From: an uncultured Erythrobacter sp.
GTDB lineage: Bacteria > Pseudomonadota > Alphaproteobacteria > Sphingomonadales > Sphingomonadaceae
Reading direction: 5' to 3'
Assembly: GCA_947488755.1 (NCBI GenBank)
Contig: CANLAD010000001.1
Span: 3,047,501 to 3,111,500, forward strand
DNA: 64,000 nt
A model generated the notes under the pieces. It had not been told where the DNA came from, searched no databases, and saw only the letters and a list, made by a program, of their open reading frames with translations. The stretch's first letter is position 1, and every line of letters begins with the position of its first letter. Made by a program: the position numbers and the translations under genes. Below, piece after piece: positions 36,079 through 45,654 of this stretch.

Positions 36079-38403
36079 ATGTCGAAACGCGGTGATCGTT
36101 TGCAGAACAAGGGCAAACGGGGTTCGCGCCGCGCGGCGGCGGAGCGCTCCGCATCGGGTGGTGGTTCGCGCAAGAAATCGACCGGTTCTCGCGCGGGCAA
36201 GGGCAAGGGCAAGGGCAAGGGCGAAGCTGCCACCAGTTCCGCATTCTGGCGTTTGACCCGCCGGATCGCGATCTGGGGCGTGGCGGCGGTCCTTCTGGCC
36301 GCTTTGTTCCTGGCCTTCGCAGTCGGTTTCGCGGCGCGCTCGATCCCCAGCTACTACCAATTGCAGGCGAGCCAGACCGGGCAAACGATCCTGGTGCGCG
36401 CGCGCGATGGCAGCGAAATCGTGGAATTGGGGCCAAGCTTTGGCGAATGGCTCGATTACGACGAAATCCCGGACACTATGAAAAACGCGATGGTCGCGGT
36501 CGAGGACCGACGGTTCCGTTCGCATTTCGGCATTGATTTCTGGCGTACGGGCGGCGCGATCATTGAAGGGTTGACCGGCTCGCGTGAACGCGTGGGTGGC
36601 ACATCGACCATATCGCAGCAGCTTGCGCGCAACCTGTTCCTCTCTTCAAACCGCACGTTCGACCGCAAGGCGCGCGAAGCTGTGCTGGCGATGGCACTCG
36701 AATGGCGGTTCACCAAGGAGCAAATCCTCGAGCTGTATCTCAACAAGGTGTATTTCGGCGGCGGCGCGTATGGGATCGACAGCGCGAGCCGCAAATTCTT
36801 CAGCCACCCGGCAACGGAGCTGAGCGTTGCCGAAGCCGCGATCATCGCCGGGCTGGTCAAGGCACCGAGCCGCTATTCCCCCACCGCAGACGTTCAAGCC
36901 GCCGTGGACCGCGCGCAGGTGGTGCTGCGGCTAATGCGCGAACAGGATTACATCACTGCTCAGCAGGCCCGTGTCGATGTCGATACCGTCGAACTGAAGC
37001 AGCAGGCGGGGCAGAACTCGGTGCGGTATTTCACCGACTGGGCGTTGCCGCAGCTCGACATCCTGCTGCCTGAAACCAATGCCCCGATCGAGGTGTGGAC
37101 CACGCTTGATGTCGGGATGCAGCGCGCCGCGACCGCCTCGATCGAGTCCAACACGCCCGCCGCGGCGCAAGGAGCGCTGGTCAGCCTCGACCGCGATGGG
37201 GCGATCCTCGCGCTGGTGGGCGGCACTGATTACGTCGAAACTAATTTCAACCGCGCGACGGCGGCGATGCGCCAACCGGGTTCTTCGTGGAAGCTGTTCG
37301 TCTATCTCGCCGCGTTGGAGGCAGGCTACACCCCCGATGATCGCGTGGTCGATACGCCGGTGACGATCGATGGGTGGAGCCCGCGCAATTCCAGCGGGCG
37401 CAATGTCGGCGAAACCAATCTGCGCACCGCCTTTGCCTATTCGATCAACACCGTTGCCGCGCAGCTCGGCAATGAAGTCGGGTTCGGCACGGTTGCATCG
37501 ATGGCCCGGCGCTTTGGCGTGTCGAGCCCGATCTCGACGTTTCCGTCGATGGTGCTGGGATCATCGGAGGTGCGCCTGATCGAGATGACCGAAGCGTTCG
37601 CCGCGGTCTCGGCAGGTGGCAGAATGGTCAAGCCCTACGGAATCCTCAAGGTGGAAACCGCCGACGGGGAGCGTTTGTACGAGCATGAGGCGACGCGCAA
37701 TTCCCGGCTGGTCCCCGATTATGTCGCGGCGGGGATCACCGACCTGTTGCAGGCCGCGGTCCAGACCGGGACGGGGCGCGCGGCGCAGATAGGGCGACCG
37801 GTGGCGGGCAAGACCGGCACGACCAGCTCGAACAAGGATGGCTGGTTCGTCGGCTTCTCCTCCGGCATCACCACCGGCGTGTGGATGGGCCGCGACGATG
37901 CCGATCCGGTGCCGGGACTGCAGGGCGGGCGCGCACCGGCACAGGCCTTCGCGGCTTACATGCGCTACGCGGTGAAAGATCGTCCGGTCGAGGAATTCGA
38001 CACCGATCTCAACCTGCCGGAATGGCGTTTGGAGCCCGATGACGAGGCTTTGTTCGGCGATACCGAGGACTATTACTTCATCGATGAGGACGGCAATTTG
38101 ATCGAGCCGGGGCGCCGTGATCGCCTGGATGATCCTGACGGCGAGCCGTTCGATATCGAAGGCGAGCGTCCCGGTGGCCGCGATGGGGAGCGGCCGCCAG
38201 CGAACGATCCGCCTCCGGCGGTGAGCGAGGATTTCCTCGAACGCGCGACCGGCGGTCCTGTGCGCGCACCCGATCCGCCGCAGGCTCCGCCGCGTCCCCG
38301 CCCGCGCGAGCCGCTCGACCTGACGCCGCCGGGACCGCGCGCGCCTTCGGACCGGTCGGGTGAGAATAGCGGCAGCGGTGAAAACGAGCTGCTGATCTAC
38401 TAG
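36079..38403 (+). CDS. Class A penicillin-binding protein (PBP1A-like)
   Basis: A 774-residue bifunctional peptidoglycan synthase from ATG 36079 (SD GGAG). A basic cytoplasmic tail with GKGKGKGKGE precedes one helix (WGVAAVLLAALFLAFAVGFA). The GT51 transglycosylase has AMVAVEDRRFRSHFGID (catalytic Glu) and STISQQLARNLFL. The transpeptidase has S-x-x-K in PGSSWKLF, S-x-N in YSINTVAA and GKTGTTSSNKDGWFVGF. The last 120 or so residues are a Pro/Asp/Arg-rich, probably disordered periplasmic tail. It polymerises and cross-links peptidoglycan. Confidence 0.93.
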   Translation: MSKRGDRLQNKGKRGSRRAAAERSASGGGSRKKSTGSRAGKGKGKGKGEAATSSAFWRLTRRIAIWGVAAVLLAALFLAFAVGFAARSIPSYYQLQASQTGQTILVRARDGSEIVELGPSFGEWLDYDEIPDTMKNAMVAVEDRRFRSHFGIDFWRTGGAIIEGLTGSRERVGGTSTISQQLARNLFLSSNRTFDRKAREAVLAMALEWRFTKEQILELYLNKVYFGGGAYGIDSASRKFFSHPATELSVAEAAIIAGLVKAPSRYSPTADVQAAVDRAQVVLRLMREQDYITAQQARVDVDTVELKQQAGQNSVRYFTDWALPQLDILLPETNAPIEVWTTLDVGMQRAATASIESNTPAAAQGALVSLDRDGAILALVGGTDYVETNFNRATAAMRQPGSSWKLFVYLAALEAGYTPDDRVVDTPVTIDGWSPRNSSGRNVGETNLRTAFAYSINTVAAQLGNEVGFGTVASMARRFGVSSPISTFPSMVLGSSEVRLIEMTEAFAAVSAGGRMVKPYGILKVETADGERLYEHEATRNSRLVPDYVAAGITDLLQAAVQTGTGRAAQIGRPVAGKTGTTSSNKDGWFVGFSSGITTGVWMGRDDADPVPGLQGGRAPAQAFAAYMRYAVKDRPVEEFDTDLNLPEWRLEPDDEALFGDTEDYYFIDEDGNLIEPGRRDRLDDPDGEPFDIEGERPGGRDGERPPANDPPPAVSEDFLERATGGPVRAPDPPQAPPRPRPREPLDLTPPGPRAPSDRSGENSGSGENELLIY

Positions 38404-38414
38404 TCAGGCAAATG

Positions 38415-38450
38415 GAAACGGCGCCGGGCGGAAAGCCGCGACGCCGTTTC
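38415..38450. terminator. Hairpin between convergent PBP and degP genes
   Basis: GAAACGGCG (38415-38423) pairs perfectly with CGCCGTTTC (38442-38450) around an 18-base loop. It lies 12 bases after the PBP stop and 48 bases before the degP stop, which is where a bidirectional terminator is expected. The T-run is limited to the stem, so termination strength is uncertain. Confidence 0.55.
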
Positions 38451-38497
38451 GGTTGGTCTGCTGAAAGACCCTGTATGAGTGGCGGAGAGCCGCCTGT

Positions 38498-40063
38498 TCA
38501 GCGCAGTCGCAGTGGCACAAAGCGCGGTGGAGTGCCGCGCCGCTGGGTGCGCAGAAGAATCGCATCGCGTCCTTCCGCTTCGGCAGCGGCGATCTGTTCG
38601 CGCAGAGCCTCGATCGTTCCGACGGGCTCGTAATTGGCCTCGAGGATTATTTCCGCCCGTCGCAGGCCCTTGCGCGCCGCGTCCGAATTGGGATCGACCG
38701 CGCCGATCACCAGCCCGACCGTATCCTCGGCCACACCGAGCTGGCTGCGGATCTGGGCGTTGAGTTCGAGCACCTGCAGGCCGAGCTTCTCGGCGATCAT
38801 CTCGTCCGACTGCTCGGGATCCATCGGCTCGTCCGAATCGGGATCGAAGGTTCGTTGCTGCTCTGCCAAAGCCGCTTCGCTCGGGCGGCGTCCCAGCGTC
38901 GCGTTCACGGCGATCCGCTCTCCGTTGCGAAGCACGGTGATCGGGATGGTCTCACCCGGCGAGATGTTGGCGACGAGGAAGGATACGGTCTGGTCCGACG
39001 TGACCGTCTGGCCGTTGACGCTGACGATCACGTCGCCCGCGCGCAGACCCGCCCGATCTGCCGCGCTATCATCCTGCACATTTCCGATGATTTCGCCGCG
39101 ATCCTGTTCCAGCCCTAGCGCGTCGGCAAAATCGTCGTCGATTGGCTGTAATCCGACGCCAAGGAACCCGCGCTCGATCTCGTTCCCTTCGCGCAGCTGG
39201 TCGACGATAGGCGCCGCGATCTCGGCAGGAATGGCAAAGCCGATACCAACGCTGCCACCCGATGGCGAGAAGATCGCGTTGTTGATCCCGATCACATTGC
39301 CACGCATGTCGAACAGCGGGCCGCCCGAATTGCCGCGATTGATGCTGGCATCTGTCTGAATGTAGCGGTCATACGCGCCGCCCTGGCCGGTGTTGCGATA
39401 GACTGCCGAGACGATCCCGCTGGTGACGGTGCCGCCAAGGCCGAAGGGATTGCCGATCGCGACCACCCAGTCGCCAACCCGCGCAGCGCTCGAATCACCG
39501 AATTGCACGAACGGAAAGGTGTCGTTCGAGCTGATCTTGAGAACGGCCAGGTCGGAGGCCGCATCGGCACCGATCAGCTCGGCTTCGTATTCCCTGCCAT
39601 CAGGCATGGTCACGGTAATCTCTTCGAGCGTCGCGCGATTGTTGGGTGCTACGACATGGTTGTTCGTCACCACCACGCCATCCGCGCTGATGATGAAGCC
39701 CGACCCCAGCGACTGTGCCTCGCGCGTTTGCGGCTGGTTGCCGCCGCGCCGGTCGCGCCGGTTGAACAGCTCGGCAAACGGCGTGCCTGCAAACGGGTTG
39801 CGGCTGACCTCGACGCGCTGGCGGGTTGCGATATTGACGACGGCGGGCTGCAATTGCTCGGTCAGGTCGGCAAAGCTCGCCGGAGCGCCTTCCATCGGCA
39901 CGACGCGGTTCATCACCGTATCGTCGTTCTGCGCCACCTGCGCGCCTGCCGGGAAGCCGGTGGCAAGCGATATGGCAGCGCCTCCGACCAGAAGCGCACT
40001 CGTCAATCCATAAACGTATCGCACGTTGCTCACGTCCTCTCGTTCCTTCTCATTTTCGGCCAA
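38498..40063 (-). CDS. DegP/HtrA periplasmic serine protease (Do family)
   Basis: A 521-residue protein; GTG 40033 is an alternative start because AAGGA precedes it, and it places the signal helix (YGLTSALLVGGAAISLATGF) nearer the N-terminus. The catalytic triad is His in VTNNHVVAP, Asp in ASDLAVLKI and Ser in RGNSGGPLFD. Two PDZ domains follow (RGFLGVGLQPID, RAGLRAGDVIVSVNGQTV). It degrades misfolded envelope proteins. It is downstream of hflK-hflC on the same strand, 136 bases away, as in many Alphaproteobacteria. Confidence 0.95.
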   Translation of the reverse strand: MAENEKEREDVSNVRYVYGLTSALLVGGAAISLATGFPAGAQVAQNDDTVMNRVVPMEGAPASFADLTEQLQPAVVNIATRQRVEVSRNPFAGTPFAELFNRRDRRGGNQPQTREAQSLGSGFIISADGVVVTNNHVVAPNNRATLEEITVTMPDGREYEAELIGADAASDLAVLKISSNDTFPFVQFGDSSAARVGDWVVAIGNPFGLGGTVTSGIVSAVYRNTGQGGAYDRYIQTDASINRGNSGGPLFDMRGNVIGINNAIFSPSGGSVGIGFAIPAEIAAPIVDQLREGNEIERGFLGVGLQPIDDDFADALGLEQDRGEIIGNVQDDSAADRAGLRAGDVIVSVNGQTVTSDQTVSFLVANISPGETIPITVLRNGERIAVNATLGRRPSEAALAEQQRTFDPDSDEPMDPEQSDEMIAEKLGLQVLELNAQIRSQLGVAEDTVGLVIGAVDPNSDAARKGLRRAEIILEANYEPVGTIEALREQIAAAEAEGRDAILLRTQRRGTPPRFVPLRLR

Positions 40064-40199
40064 TCACAAGGAGGATTGCCTGGTTCCAGATACGCCTTCG
40101 CAAAAAGCCCAAACGCACTGAACCGTGTTTGAATGCCGAAGCCGCTCGTGGGGTCAGGTGGACCCTTCGTCGGTTTGCTGGTCGCGGTATCCCCGGTGA

Positions 40200-41042
40200 T
40201 CAGCGACCGCGGAACTGGTTGAAATACTCATTCTCGCTGTCGAGCACCATCGAGGAGCCACCCTGACCGTTGATGAAGGTCTGGCGATAGCTCTCCATCG
40301 CGCGGTAGAAATCGTAGAAGTCGGGATCCTTGCCATAGGCGTCCGCATAGGTGTTGGCGGCGTTCGCATCCGCTTCGGCACGAATGATCTGCGCGTTCTT
40401 GCGACCTTGCGCACGGATCGTTTCGGCCTGCTCCTGCCGGTCCGAGATCATCCTTGTGAAGGCTGCGTCGAGCGGCGTTCCTTCGGGAAGGTCGGCGGCC
40501 TTGATCCGCACGTCGATGATCTGCGCGCCATATTCGCGCGCCTGCGCATCGAGCGTGTCGCGGATATTGGTCATGGCCGTTCCGCGCTCTGCCGTCAGCA
40601 GGCTGGCGAAGGTCCGGCGACCCAGCTCCTGCCGCAGAACCGAGGTGAGAATCGGCGAAAGCTGCGTGCGCAGGCGGCTCTCATCGCCCGCCCGCTCGAC
40701 CATCGTCACCGGCTGAATGATGCGGAAACGGGCATAGGCGTTCACCCGCAGGCGCTGCTGATCACTGGTCAGAACCTGTTGGTTGTCCATGTCGAGATCG
40801 AGCACGCGGCGTTCGACCATCTGCACCCGGTCGTAGAACGGAATGCGATACCAGAAGCCCGCTCCGGTCTGGCCGTAAGGATCCTCGGGATCGAACATAT
40901 TGACGATCTCTTTGGGCTTACCGGCGCTGATGATTACGGCCTGCTTCGTTTCGGGTACGACGAACAATGTCGAAGCGAGCGCGATCAGAGCCACGATAAC
41001 AGCGATAATCGCGAGTTTGTAACGATCCCAAACGGTTTGCAT
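40200..41042 (-). CDS. hflC: HflC membrane protease regulator
   Basis: A 280-residue SPFH/band-7 protein. The N-terminal membrane anchor is LAIIAVIVALIALASTLFVV and the SPFH domain has PETKQAVIISAGKP, WYRIPFYDRVQMVERRVLDL and GAQIIDVRIKAADLPEG. The helical C-terminus (AEADANAANTYADAYGKDP) is typical. With HflK it forms a large cage around FtsH. The start is one base after the hflK stop. Confidence 0.95.
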   Translation of the reverse strand: MQTVWDRYKLAIIAVIVALIALASTLFVVPETKQAVIISAGKPKEIVNMFDPEDPYGQTGAGFWYRIPFYDRVQMVERRVLDLDMDNQQVLTSDQQRLRVNAYARFRIIQPVTMVERAGDESRLRTQLSPILTSVLRQELGRRTFASLLTAERGTAMTNIRDTLDAQAREYGAQIIDVRIKAADLPEGTPLDAAFTRMISDRQEQAETIRAQGRKNAQIIRAEADANAANTYADAYGKDPDFYDFYRAMESYRQTFINGQGGSSMVLDSENEYFNQFRGR

Positions 41043-41043
41043 C

Positions 41044-42195
41044 TTACTGGCCTGACTGGTTCGAATTGTTGGACGCCGAACTCTGGTTCTGGTTGCCGCG
41101 TTCGACTTCGCGCAAGGGAATGTACGGCGTCACGCCATCGGCATCGATCACCGTCTTGTCGGTGTTCGAAAGGACAGCTTCCATCGTTTCATAATAAAGC
41201 CGTCGCCGGGTGACTTCGGGTGCAAGGCGATACTCGGCGTAAATCTGATTGAAAGCTTCCGCGTCACCTTCGGCGCGCGCCAGCACCTGCTGTGCATAGC
41301 GGCGGGCGCGGTTCAATTCTCGCTCGGCATCCTGTTGTGCAGCAAGCACGTCGTTAAAAGCTTCGATAACGCTTTCGGGCGGGTCGGTCTTGTCGATCTC
41401 GACACCCTGAACTGCGATCCCTGCACCATAGCCATCGAGGATGAGCTGCATGCGCTGGCGCACATTGGCTTCGATATCGGCGCGGCCTTCACCCGAGATA
41501 ACGGTGTCGAGCGTCTTTTCCGCGACCGAGGACCGCATCGCAGTCTCCGCCGCTTCGCGCACGGTCTCGATCGGATCGGCGAGCTGGTATTCGAACAGCG
41601 TCAAATCCTTGATGTTCCAGCGCACGATATAGGACAGATCGACCAGATTCTGGTCACCGGTCAGGATCAGTTTGGAAGGAACATCCTCGGTCCGGATCTC
41701 GATCACGTTTTCCTTTTCGACCTGGCTGATCGGCCAGGGCCAGGAAAAGTTCGTGCCGGGTCCGTAAGTATCGACGTATTTTCCGCCGAAGCGCGTGACC
41801 AGCGCCTGCTCGCCCGGCTGGACGAAGTGAACGCTGGTCGCGATCAGCCAGATCGCCACGACACCGGCGATCAGGAACGGCGCAAGATTACGACCGCCGG
41901 GGCCTTGCGGAAGGCGGAAATTGGGGCCGGACGGACCACCAGTGCGACGCGGACCTTCGGGGCCGCGGTTCTTGAAGATATCCTCGATGCTGGCCGAACG
42001 ACGCTTTCCCGGATCGTTGGAGCCGCTGCCCGGAAGCCACGGATTGCGCGGACCCTCGGAGCTTTCGCCGGTCGGCTCCTCACCTTGCGGGCCATCGCCT
42101 TTATCCGGGCGACCACGCCCCGCATCGCCCCAGGGGTTCTTCCGACCCGCCATTGCAAGACCAACTTTCTTTCCGAAACCGTCAAAAATTCGCAT
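41044..42195 (-). CDS. hflK: HflK membrane protease regulator
   Basis: A 383-residue protein from ATG 42195, with AAGGG upstream. A glycine/proline-rich N-terminal segment (NPWGDAGRGRPDKGDG) precedes a single helix (FLIAGVVAIWLIATSVHFV), then the SPFH domain (PGEQALVTRFGGKYVDTYGP, DQNLVDLSYIVRWNIKDL, GIAVQGVEIDKTDPPESV). The C-terminus is Asn/Gln/Ser-rich. It forms the HflKC complex that modulates FtsH. Divergent from the Mrp-type ATPase gene. Confidence 0.95.
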   Translation of the reverse strand: MRIFDGFGKKVGLAMAGRKNPWGDAGRGRPDKGDGPQGEEPTGESSEGPRNPWLPGSGSNDPGKRRSASIEDIFKNRGPEGPRRTGGPSGPNFRLPQGPGGRNLAPFLIAGVVAIWLIATSVHFVQPGEQALVTRFGGKYVDTYGPGTNFSWPWPISQVEKENVIEIRTEDVPSKLILTGDQNLVDLSYIVRWNIKDLTLFEYQLADPIETVREAAETAMRSSVAEKTLDTVISGEGRADIEANVRQRMQLILDGYGAGIAVQGVEIDKTDPPESVIEAFNDVLAAQQDAERELNRARRYAQQVLARAEGDAEAFNQIYAEYRLAPEVTRRRLYYETMEAVLSNTDKTVIDADGVTPYIPLREVERGNQNQSSASNNSNQSGQ

Positions 42196-42270
42196 GATAC
42201 CCTTATAGGAACGCGTTTTGCGGAAAAACAGGGGTTGGCGCGGTGAATTTGGTGGTAGAGGCGTGGCGCG

Positions 42271-43251
42271 ATGAGCAACAGCACTGAAGACGACGATGCC
42301 TTGCTGGCGGTAATACCTGCCAAAATCCGCGAACGAGTGCGCTCGGCGCGCGTGACCGACGGGCGCGCAATCGTGGTGGCCGATGCCGGAGATCTGGGTG
42401 CAAAGGCGCGCGAGGAACTCGAGCACCTGATTGAGGGAGCGCTGGCGCAACTACCGCAAATTCAAGAGGTTCGCGTCGCCGTGATGGCGGATCGGCGCAA
42501 GCGTGCCATGATCGCGGTCGGATCGGGCAAGGGCGGGGTCGGCAAATCGACCCTCACTGCCAATCTGGCCGTCGCTCTGGCCAGAAAGGGGCGCAAGGTC
42601 GGGGTAATCGACGGCGATATTTACGGCCCTTCGCAGCCGCGCCTGTTCGGGGCCGAAAGCACCAAACCGGTGACAGAGAGTGACAGACTCGTACCTGTGG
42701 ACACGCCAGCCGGGGTCGGCCTGCTGTCGATGGGACAGTTGGTGCCGCCGGGCAAAGCGCTCGCCTGGCGCGGGCCGATGACGGGCAAGGCTCTGGGCCA
42801 GCTGGTCGATGCGGCTTGGGGCGATACCGAGCTGCTGATGATCGACCTGCCGCCGGGCACGGGCGATGTGCAATTGTCGATGATGGCCGATAACAAGCCC
42901 GATGGCGCTATTTTGGTTTCCACCCCTCAGGATCTCGCGCTGCTCGATGCCGCGCGCGCTGGGCAGTTGTTCGAGCAGGGCGAGGTGCCGATCATCGGAC
43001 TGGTCGAGAACATGGCCGGATATGAATGCCCCCATTGCGGCGAAGTAAGCGATCCGTTCGGGCAGGGCGGGGTCGAGAAGTTCGCCGCCGCACTCGAAAT
43101 CCCGTTCCTTGGCCGCGTGCCGCTTACCCTGGCCACCCGCAAGGCAGGCGATGCCGGAACGCCACCCGCTGCGGGCGATACCCCGGAAGCCGAGCCTTTC
43201 AACGCCATTGCCGAGCGGATCGATCGCTGGCTGACCAGCGGTTCGCTTTAG
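42271..43251 (+). CDS. Mrp/ApbC-type P-loop Fe-S carrier ATPase
   Basis: A 326-residue protein. A short N-terminal domain of about 80 residues precedes the deviant Walker A motif GSGKGGVGKSTLTANLA, then DGDIYGPSQPRLFG, MIDLPPGTGDVQLSM, and the bridging Fe-S cysteines in YECPHCGEVSDPFG (C-x2-C). It scaffolds or carries Fe-S clusters to apo-proteins. Starts 76 bases from hflK, divergently; 3 bases from the downstream molybdoenzyme gene, a Fe-S-dependent family. Confidence 0.94.
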   Translation: MSNSTEDDDALLAVIPAKIRERVRSARVTDGRAIVVADAGDLGAKAREELEHLIEGALAQLPQIQEVRVAVMADRRKRAMIAVGSGKGGVGKSTLTANLAVALARKGRKVGVIDGDIYGPSQPRLFGAESTKPVTESDRLVPVDTPAGVGLLSMGQLVPPGKALAWRGPMTGKALGQLVDAAWGDTELLMIDLPPGTGDVQLSMMADNKPDGAILVSTPQDLALLDAARAGQLFEQGEVPIIGLVENMAGYECPHCGEVSDPFGQGGVEKFAAALEIPFLGRVPLTLATRKAGDAGTPPAAGDTPEAEPFNAIAERIDRWLTSGSL

Positions 43252-43254
43252 CGC

Positions 43255-45570
43255 GTGCCGCTAACACGCAGGGGATTGCTGACGGGCGCGGCGCTGGGCG
43301 GCGGGCTGCTGGTTGCGTGGTGGGCGTTGCCGCGCGACTATCCCAATCCCCTCGATCCCGCTCCGGGAGAGCACGTGTTCGGCGCGTGGCTCACTATCGG
43401 TGAGGATTCGGTCGTAACGGTTGCGGTGCCGCAGCTCGAAATGGGGCAGGGCGTCACGACCCTGCTGCCGCAGATCATTGCGCAGGAGCTGGGGGCCGAC
43501 TGGCGCCAGATCGCGGTCGAACCGGCGCCCGCTGCCGCTGCCTACGCCAATATCCCGCTCGCCGAGAACTGGATCGCGTTGTGGGAGCCTTTCGCGGCTG
43601 GTCTGGATGAAACCACCGACGATTGGCTCGCGCAGCGTTTCGCCCGCTCGCAGCGCTTCAGCGCGACGGCCGATGGCACCGCCATCGCAGCCTACGAAGC
43701 GCCCTGCCGCGAAGCCGCCGCCGCCGCCCGCGCGATGCTGGCGCAGGAAGCAGCGAGCCGCTGGGGCACGAGCTGGGAAGAGTGCGAAGTCGATAACGGG
43801 ATCGTGACCTGGGGCGACAATTCCGCGACCTTCGGCGAGCTCGCGGTTGGTGCCGCCGCGCAATCGCCGCCCGATCCGCCGCCGCTTCGCCCCGATATCC
43901 TGCCGACTGCCGCCTTTGCCAGTCCAGACATTGCCGGTCCGTCGGAGCGGAACGACTTCCCTCGCATAGACCTGCCATCAAAGGTCGACGGAAGCCATAT
44001 GTTTACGGGCGACATCCGCCTGCCCGGCATGGTCTACGCCGCGATCCGCCACGGTCCGAACGCCGCCGCCGAACTGACCTCGTTCGATGAAGCAGGCGCG
44101 GCCGGTGTGCGCGGGGTCATCGGCGCGGTGAAGACCAAGCGCTGGCTCGCCGCTGCCGCGAATACGTGGTGGAGCGCCGAGCGCGCCCTCGATGCCATGC
44201 AGCCGCGGTTCAGCGCAGCCTACCCCGCCAGCAGCGTCGATGACGAACAGCGTCTCTCCGCACTGGTCGATGGCGGGGCATCGTTCCTGATTGCCGAAAG
44301 CGGTCTTGGCGAAGAAGGCATTTCGCGCATCGATCTTGCGCGCCGATACGAGGTCGAGCCTTCTCACGCCGCGCCGGTGGAGACCGCCACCGCTGTGGCG
44401 CGCTACCGCGATGACAGGCTTGAATTGTGGATCGCGAGCCAGGCCCCCGAACAGGCGCGGGCGGCGGCGGCGCAAGCGGTCGGCCTGCCGCTCGATGCCG
44501 TCGCGCTCTATCCGATGGCGGCAGGCGGCAGCTTCGATGCGCGGTTGGAGCACGACTACGCGATCGAGGTCGCGCATCTCGCCAGGACGCTGGAGCGACC
44601 GGTCCAACTGACCCGCTCGCGCCGCAGCGAGATAATCCGTTCGCGCCCTCGCGCGCCCTATCACATGCTGTTGGGGGCGCAGCTATCGCCCGGCGGCGAA
44701 GGAGCGATCGACGCGCTGCGCACGCGGATCGCCACGCCGCCTTCGATGCACGAATTCGGACGCCGCCTGTTCGGCAATCGCACACCGTGGGCCGCGATCC
44801 GCGAAACGGCGGGCATGAAGGACGAGCTTGCCTGCCAAGGAGCGGTGCCGGTCTATCAATTGCCCGCCGTGGCGGTGCGGCATGTCCCGGCGGAAATCGG
44901 CCTGCCGGTTGGCCGCGTGCGCGGCAATTCGCATGGGCCTTTCGCGTTCGCGATAGAGAGCTTCGTTGACGAACTTGCAGCGGAATTCGGGCGTGAGCCG
45001 CTGTCCTACCGCATGGCAATGCTGGGCAATGACGTACGCCTCGCCGCCTGTCTTCAGCGCGCGGCATCAATGGCGGAGTGGGATGGCGGAGCCAACCAGA
45101 GCGGTCAGGGTCTTGCCTGTTATCGCATCGGCGACCCTCTTTCGGGCGCGCGCATCGCCTGTGTTGCAAGCGCGCGGCGCGAAGCGGGCGGTGGCTCGGG
45201 CGCCGGATCGATCGGAGGCGGCGTGCGCGTCACGCAGCTTGCCGCAGCGGTCGATATCGGCCGTATCGTCAATCCCGACATCGCGCGCCAGCAGATCGAG
45301 GGCGGGCTGATCTTCGGTCTGGGCGTCGCGCTGGGCAATGCGCTCCGAATGCGCGGCGGGCTGCCATCGAGCGTGCAATATGCCGATCTCGGCCTCCCGA
45401 GCCTTGCCGACAGTCCCGAGGTGCAAGTCGAATTTCTGCCGAGCAACGCCCCGCCCGCCGATCCCGGCGAACTGGGCGTTGCAATCGCCCCTCCTGCTAT
45501 CGCCAACGCGCTGTTTTCGGCTACAGGCTTGCGGTTGCGGCGACTGCCCCTACTTTCAGGCGGGATCTGA
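43255..45570 (+). CDS. Molybdopterin-binding subunit of a xanthine-dehydrogenase-family (isoquinoline 1-oxidoreductase-like) enzyme
   Basis: A 771-residue protein from GTG 43255. A Tat-type N-terminus (LTRRGLLTGAALGGGLLVAW) marks export. The molybdopterin domains contain VPQLEMGQGVTTLLPQIIAQ, LGADWRQIAVEPAP, RIDLPSKVDGSHMFTGDIRL, AGGSFDARLEHDYAIEVA and the C-terminal GVALGNALRMRGGL and GELGVAIAPPAIANAL. This matches the IorB-like aldehyde or N-heterocycle oxidoreductases. The usual 2Fe-2S partner (IorA-like) is not next to it. Substrate unknown. Confidence 0.87.
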   Translation: MPLTRRGLLTGAALGGGLLVAWWALPRDYPNPLDPAPGEHVFGAWLTIGEDSVVTVAVPQLEMGQGVTTLLPQIIAQELGADWRQIAVEPAPAAAAYANIPLAENWIALWEPFAAGLDETTDDWLAQRFARSQRFSATADGTAIAAYEAPCREAAAAARAMLAQEAASRWGTSWEECEVDNGIVTWGDNSATFGELAVGAAAQSPPDPPPLRPDILPTAAFASPDIAGPSERNDFPRIDLPSKVDGSHMFTGDIRLPGMVYAAIRHGPNAAAELTSFDEAGAAGVRGVIGAVKTKRWLAAAANTWWSAERALDAMQPRFSAAYPASSVDDEQRLSALVDGGASFLIAESGLGEEGISRIDLARRYEVEPSHAAPVETATAVARYRDDRLELWIASQAPEQARAAAAQAVGLPLDAVALYPMAAGGSFDARLEHDYAIEVAHLARTLERPVQLTRSRRSEIIRSRPRAPYHMLLGAQLSPGGEGAIDALRTRIATPPSMHEFGRRLFGNRTPWAAIRETAGMKDELACQGAVPVYQLPAVAVRHVPAEIGLPVGRVRGNSHGPFAFAIESFVDELAAEFGREPLSYRMAMLGNDVRLAACLQRAASMAEWDGGANQSGQGLACYRIGDPLSGARIACVASARREAGGGSGAGSIGGGVRVTQLAAAVDIGRIVNPDIARQQIEGGLIFGLGVALGNALRMRGGLPSSVQYADLGLPSLADSPEVQVEFLPSNAPPADPGELGVAIAPPAIANALFSATGLRLRRLPLLSGGI

Positions 45571-45654
45571 CGCGCGTTTACGCTTTCGCCTCCACAACAA
45601 GGGGGCGCTGCGTATCTGGACCGACAAGCACAACAAGAGCGTATTTGCGCACCC

